Origin: Candidatus Aenigmatarchaeota archaeon
GTDB lineage: Archaea; Aenigmatarchaeota; Aenigmatarchaeia; CG10238-14
DNA length: 6,814 bases
Direction: 5' to 3'
Assembly: GCA_017608955.1 (NCBI GenBank)
Contig: JAFCEW010000025.1
Location: 1-6,814, forward strand
Shown here: in pieces, positions 4,248 to 6,814 of the stretch
Layout: the number at the start of each line of letters is the position of its first letter
Numbering within the stretch: the stretch's first letter is position 1
Made by a program: the position numbers and the translations under genes
The notes under the pieces: generated by a model
Database searches by the model: none
Seen by the model: the letters and a program-made list of their open reading frames with translations, nothing else
What the model was told of the DNA's origin: nothing

Positions 4248-4251
4248 GAAA

Positions 4252-6060
4252 ATGAAACTCAAAAAAATCGTGTTGGATACCTCCATTATAATAGATGGAA
4301 AGATATCAGACATGCTTGAAAAGAATGAAATAGAAGACTTAGAAGAAATTATAATTCCTTTAGCTGCATTAGATGAATTGCAAGCTCAGGCATCCAAAGG
4401 GAGAGAACCTGGTTTTGTTGGTTTAGATGAAATTAAAAAACTAAGAAAAATTATAGAGGACAAAAAGATAACCTTAAGATTCACAGGAGAAAGACCAACA
4501 ATGGAAGATATTAAACTTGCAAAATCTGGAAGATTAGATGCTATGATAAGAGATGTTGCAAAAGATGAAGGAGCAACTCTGGTAACAGCTGATTTTGTTC
4601 AAGCATTAGTAGCAGAAGCAGAAGGAGTCAATGTAGAACATATAGCACAGGAAATTACAAAAGAAAAATTAGAATTTGAAAAATATTTTACTCCTGATAC
4701 GATGTCTATTCACTTGAAAGAAGATGTAGTTCCTCTAGCAAAGAGAGGAAAACCTGGAAATTTCAAACTACAGCAAATTGGCAAAGATAAAATAACAAGA
4801 GAAGAATTACAAAAAATGATTAATGAAATAGTAGAAGTTGCAAGAAGATCAGAAGATGCGTTTATAGAAGCTGAAACAGGTGGATCCTTGGTTGTCCAAT
4901 TAGGGTTATATAGAATCGCTATTGCTAGACGCCCATTTTCAGATGGACTTGAAATGACAGTAGTCAGGCCAATTGTAAAATTATCACTAAAAGATTATAA
5001 TCTATCCGAAAAATTAATTGAAAGGCTAAAGAAAAAGGCAGAAGGAATTTTGGTTTGTGGTCCACCTGGTGCTGGTAAAAGTTGCTTTGCTACAGGATTG
5101 GCAGAATTTTATTTAAATCAAGGGAAAATTGTCAAGACTTTGGAATCTCCAAGAGATCTTCAAGTAGGTCCTGAAATAACACAATATGGTCCTTTATCAG
5201 GTGATTTTGCAAAAACAGCTGATATTCTTTTGCTTGTCAGGCCTGATTATACAATATTTGATGAAATAAGGGAAGCAAAAAATTTTAAAACTTTTGCTGA
5301 CATGAGGCTTGCAGGAGTCGGAATGATAGGTGTTGTTCATGCTTCTGAAGCAATTGATTCTATACAGCGTTTTATTGGAAAAATAGAATTAGGAATGATT
5401 CCCCATGTTGTAGATACAATTATATTCATTGATGCTGGTCAGATCAAAAATGTATATGAATTAAATCTTAAAGTAAAAGTTCCTACTGGTATGACAGAAG
5501 CTGATTTAACAAGACCTGTTGTTGAAGTAAGAGATTTTGAAACTGGAAAACTAGTATATGAAATCTATACATATGGAGAAGAAAACGTTGTTGTTCCAGT
5601 TGGCGAAAAAACTTTATCTCCACTCCAGAAATTAGCAAAAGAAAAAATAATAAATACAATTAGAAAATATGATCCTAATACAGAAGTTGAATTTTTATCT
5701 GATAATAGAGTCAGAATTAAAGTATCTAATAAAGTAGTCCCAAGGTTGATTGGCAGAAATGGTACAAATATATCAAAACTAGAAAAATCGCTTGGAATAA
5801 GCATTGATGTCCAGCCAAAAGTACCTAGTTTAGGCAGAGAAATCGACTTTATGTTTGAAGAATCAGGAAATTCTGTTATTTTAAGAGTAAATCCAAGATT
5901 TAAAGGGAAAAATGTAAATATCTATATTGATTCTGATTATTTACTTTCTGCTCAGATTGGAAAGAAAAATGAAATTAAAATCAGCAAAAAATCTAAATTA
6001 GGAGAAGAATTACTAAGGGCTTATATAGGCAAAAAGAATATTAGGGTTTTGGTTGATTAG
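4252..6060 (+). CDS. PIN domain-ATPase-KH protein (PINA family; PINc/VapC-type ATPase)
   Basis: The 602-residue product has three modules. The PIN domain (about 5-130) keeps the acidic residues expected of a nuclease: D9 in VLDTS, E42 in LDELQ, D96 in RLDAMIRD and D114 in TADF. The RecA-like, VirB11-type ATPase (about 180-440) has Walker A GPPGAGKS (270-277), acidic box IFDEIR (335-340) and a histidine box VVHASEA (361-367). The KH domain (about 485-525) has the GxxG loop GRNG (501-504); a beta-rich tail follows. This full-length archaeal architecture is known from Sulfolobus PINA, a hexameric ATPase that promotes Holliday-junction migration and interacts with Hjm and Hjc; the same role here is inferred. 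Start: ATG 4252 with GTGTT upstream. The promoter carries a PadR-type inverted repeat. The 3' end overlaps the convergent VanZ-like gene by 20 bases. A type IV pilus or secretion motor is unlikely because of the PIN and KH ends. Confidence 0.93.
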   Translation: MKLKKIVLDTSIIIDGKISDMLEKNEIEDLEEIIIPLAALDELQAQASKGREPGFVGLDEIKKLRKIIEDKKITLRFTGERPTMEDIKLAKSGRLDAMIRDVAKDEGATLVTADFVQALVAEAEGVNVEHIAQEITKEKLEFEKYFTPDTMSIHLKEDVVPLAKRGKPGNFKLQQIGKDKITREELQKMINEIVEVARRSEDAFIEAETGGSLVVQLGLYRIAIARRPFSDGLEMTVVRPIVKLSLKDYNLSEKLIERLKKKAEGILVCGPPGAGKSCFATGLAEFYLNQGKIVKTLESPRDLQVGPEITQYGPLSGDFAKTADILLLVRPDYTIFDEIREAKNFKTFADMRLAGVGMIGVVHASEAIDSIQRFIGKIELGMIPHVVDTIIFIDAGQIKNVYELNLKVKVPTGMTEADLTRPVVEVRDFETGKLVYEIYTYGEENVVVPVGEKTLSPLQKLAKEKIINTIRKYDPNTEVEFLSDNRVRIKVSNKVVPRLIGRNGTNISKLEKSLGISIDVQPKVPSLGREIDFMFEESGNSVILRVNPRFKGKNVNIYIDSDYLLSAQIGKKNEIKISKKSKLGEELLRAYIGKKNIRVLVD

Positions 6061-6394
6061 AATTTAAATAATCTTTTATATGAGACATAGATTGCTGAGC
6101 AAAATATCCAGCGTAATTCATTAAAGCATCAGAAATTTCTGGTGTTCCTTTGCCTAAATAAAAATCATATCCTATTTCTTTCATAACAACACCTAAGCTG
6201 ACAAGAAGAGGTGAGGTATATGATTTATCAGAAATTATTTTGCCTAATCTTGAAAGTGTATAGCCCATAAAAAAATGGGCAATTTTATCAGAGTATGGAA
6301 TATTAAAATCATGAGTTAATAATAAAGTTGTTGTTCCAGCAATAATTAATTTTTTATCTAAAAGTTTTTTAAATAATTTTTTAGATTCAAGCAT
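6041..6394 (-). CDS. VanZ/YfiM-like small membrane protein
   Basis: The 117-residue product has a hydrophobic segment near the start (about 16-27, LIIAGTTTLLLT) and further moderately hydrophobic stretches at about 38-54 and 61-75. It shows the spaced polar pattern of VanZ-like and YfiM/DUF2279-like proteins: SDKIAHFFMGY (35-45), then KEIGYD (72-77), then EISDALMNYAGYF (86-98). The conserved D36, K37, H40, E73, D77, D89 and N93 suggest a small membrane-embedded site of unknown activity. The assignment comes from these motifs alone. ATG 6394 is 32 bases after the L31e stop with no ribosome site, but TTTAAAAA at 6418-6425 (minus strand) lies 27-28 bases upstream, so it may have a leaderless promoter as well as read-through from L31e. 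Its last 20 bases overlap the end of the ATPase gene on the other strand. Confidence 0.7.
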   Translation of the reverse strand: MLESKKLFKKLLDKKLIIAGTTTLLLTHDFNIPYSDKIAHFFMGYTLSRLGKIISDKSYTSPLLVSLGVVMKEIGYDFYLGKGTPEISDALMNYAGYFAQQSMSHIKDYLNSNQPKP

Positions 6395-6417
6395 AGAACT
6401 TTAAACAGAAAATTACA

Positions 6418-6425
6418 TTTTTAAA
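6418..6425 (-). promoter_or_regulatory. Possible TATA box of the VanZ-like gene
   Basis: On the minus strand this reads TTTAAAAA, centred 27-28 bases before ATG 6394 and directly after the L31e stop codon. The distance fits a leaderless start. In such A/T-rich DNA a chance match is possible. Confidence 0.3.
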
Positions 6426-6426
6426 T

Positions 6427-6814
6427 CTATTTTTTCTCTTCTTTAGGTTTTTCTTTTGTTTCTTCTTCCTTTTCTTCTTTTGATTTTTCTTTAATCTCTT
6501 GTTTCTTTTCTTCTTTTGGTTCTTCCTTAGATTTTTCTTCTTTTGGCTTCTCTTTTTTCTTTTCTTTTTCTTGTGTTAATTCTTCTGGAAATATAGCACC
6601 AAACATCTCTGCTTTTACTATTCCTTCATCAGTTTGTATAACTTTAATTCTTATTTTATTAGGAGGATTTTGGTTTCCGTGTTCCCATATTTTTTCAGTG
6701 ATAGAAGATCCTATTTTGATTTTATTTTCATCTATTTTCATATGTCTTTCTAAAAATTTTCTAACAGCATAAGATGCTTTTTGACTCTTCTTCCATCTAG
6801 GTGCTTTCAAAAAT
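6427..6814 (-). CDS. rpl31e: Large-subunit ribosomal protein L31e (eL31) with a long Lys/Glu-rich tail; 5' end outside window
   Basis: The frame is open to the right edge; the first visible residues F-L-K-A-P-R-W-K-K match about position 12 onward of archaeal L31e, so a dozen or so residues are missing. Recognisable stretches are KAPRWKKSQKASYAVRKFLE, ERHMKIDENKIKIGSSI, EKIWEHGNQNPPNKIRIKVI and DEGIVKAEMFG. The protein sits at the rim of the large subunit near the peptide exit tunnel. A TTG at 6808-6810 is not the start, because family residues precede it. The core ends around FPEELTQ; about 45 further residues made almost only of Lys, Glu, Pro, Ser and Gln follow to the TAG at 6427-6429. Archaeal L31e is usually under about 100 residues, so the tail is an unusual extension, probably disordered. 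The VanZ-like gene follows, instead of eIF6, its frequent archaeal neighbour. Confidence 0.93.
   Translation of the reverse strand, partial: FLKAPRWKKSQKASYAVRKFLERHMKIDENKIKIGSSITEKIWEHGNQNPPNKIRIKVIQTDEGIVKAEMFGAIFPEELTQEKEKKKEKPKEEKSKEEPKEEKKQEIKEKSKEEKEEETKEKPKEEKK
6430..6570 (-). repeat. Low-complexity Lys/Glu repeat coding for the L31e tail
   Basis: The plus strand is almost wholly T and C with scattered G (TTCTT, TTTTCTTC units); the minus strand encodes loose repeats of KEEK, KEKPKEE and KSKEE. Such DNA can expand or contract by slippage, so tail length may differ between strains. Confidence 0.6.

Noticed and set aside
4243..4251. GTG at 4243 or TTG at 4246 as the ATPase start
   Set aside because: They occupy the ribosome-site position four bases before ATG 4252, and the PIN domain begins normally from that ATG.
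4252..6060. Type IV pilus or secretion motor ATPase
   Set aside because: The ATPase core resembles VirB11, but an N-terminal PIN and C-terminal KH domain mark the PINA family, and no pilus genes flank it.
1..6814. tRNA genes, CRISPR arrays, insertion sequences or an origin
   Set aside because: No tRNA T-loop pattern, regularly spaced repeats, transposase or terminal repeats were seen; the repeats found are short and promoter-linked.

Overview
The window is very AT-rich archaeal DNA. Archaeal markers are a ribosomal protein L31e gene, an MBF1-type regulator (zinc ribbon plus helix-turn-helix), a TFIIB-type zinc ribbon, a PIN-ATPase-KH protein of the PINA family and TTTATATA/TTTAAATA promoters. 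Some genes look leaderless. Others carry short Shine-Dalgarno sites of the GTGAT type, which pair with the AUCAC near the 3' end of 16S rRNA. Small genes, strong A/T bias and a Lys/Glu-tailed ribosomal protein would suit a DPANN archaeon (Woesearchaeota/Pacearchaeota-like). That placement is inference from style, not from a search.

Layout. 1-444 (+) is the 3' end of a coiled-coil protein with a C-terminal membrane anchor, followed by hairpin and oligo-T terminator signals. 445-851 is non-coding apart from one doubtful 28-codon ORF; it ends in a promoter with paired inverted repeats. 852-3298 (+) is a run of four genes: a PadR-family repressor, MBF1, an unknown 88-residue protein and histidyl-tRNA synthetase. 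3307-3444 (-) is a tiny TFIIB-like zinc-ribbon protein. 3445-3750 is a divergent intergenic region. 3751-4107 (+) is a small four-helix membrane protein. 4252-6060 (+) is the PIN-ATPase-KH gene. On the minus strand, reading in from the right edge, are L31e (5' end outside the window) and a VanZ/YfiM-like membrane protein whose 3' end overlaps the ATPase gene.

How the parts may work together. The most striking signal is regulatory. Two copies of ATATATC-N7-GATATAT flank the TATA box of the padR-like gene, one running into its start codon, as expected for an autorepressor. A third copy (13 of 14 arm bases) sits over the TATA box of the PIN-ATPase gene about 3.3 kb away, inside a 28-base block that matches the padR promoter at 27 positions. 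This suggests that the PadR protein also controls the PINA-like ATPase, which in Sulfolobus works on Holliday junctions and stalled forks. A different inverted repeat (TAGAAACAA-N9-TTGTTTCTA) lies just after MBF1. The rest is housekeeping: translation (HisS, L31e) and basal transcription (MBF1, zinc ribbon).
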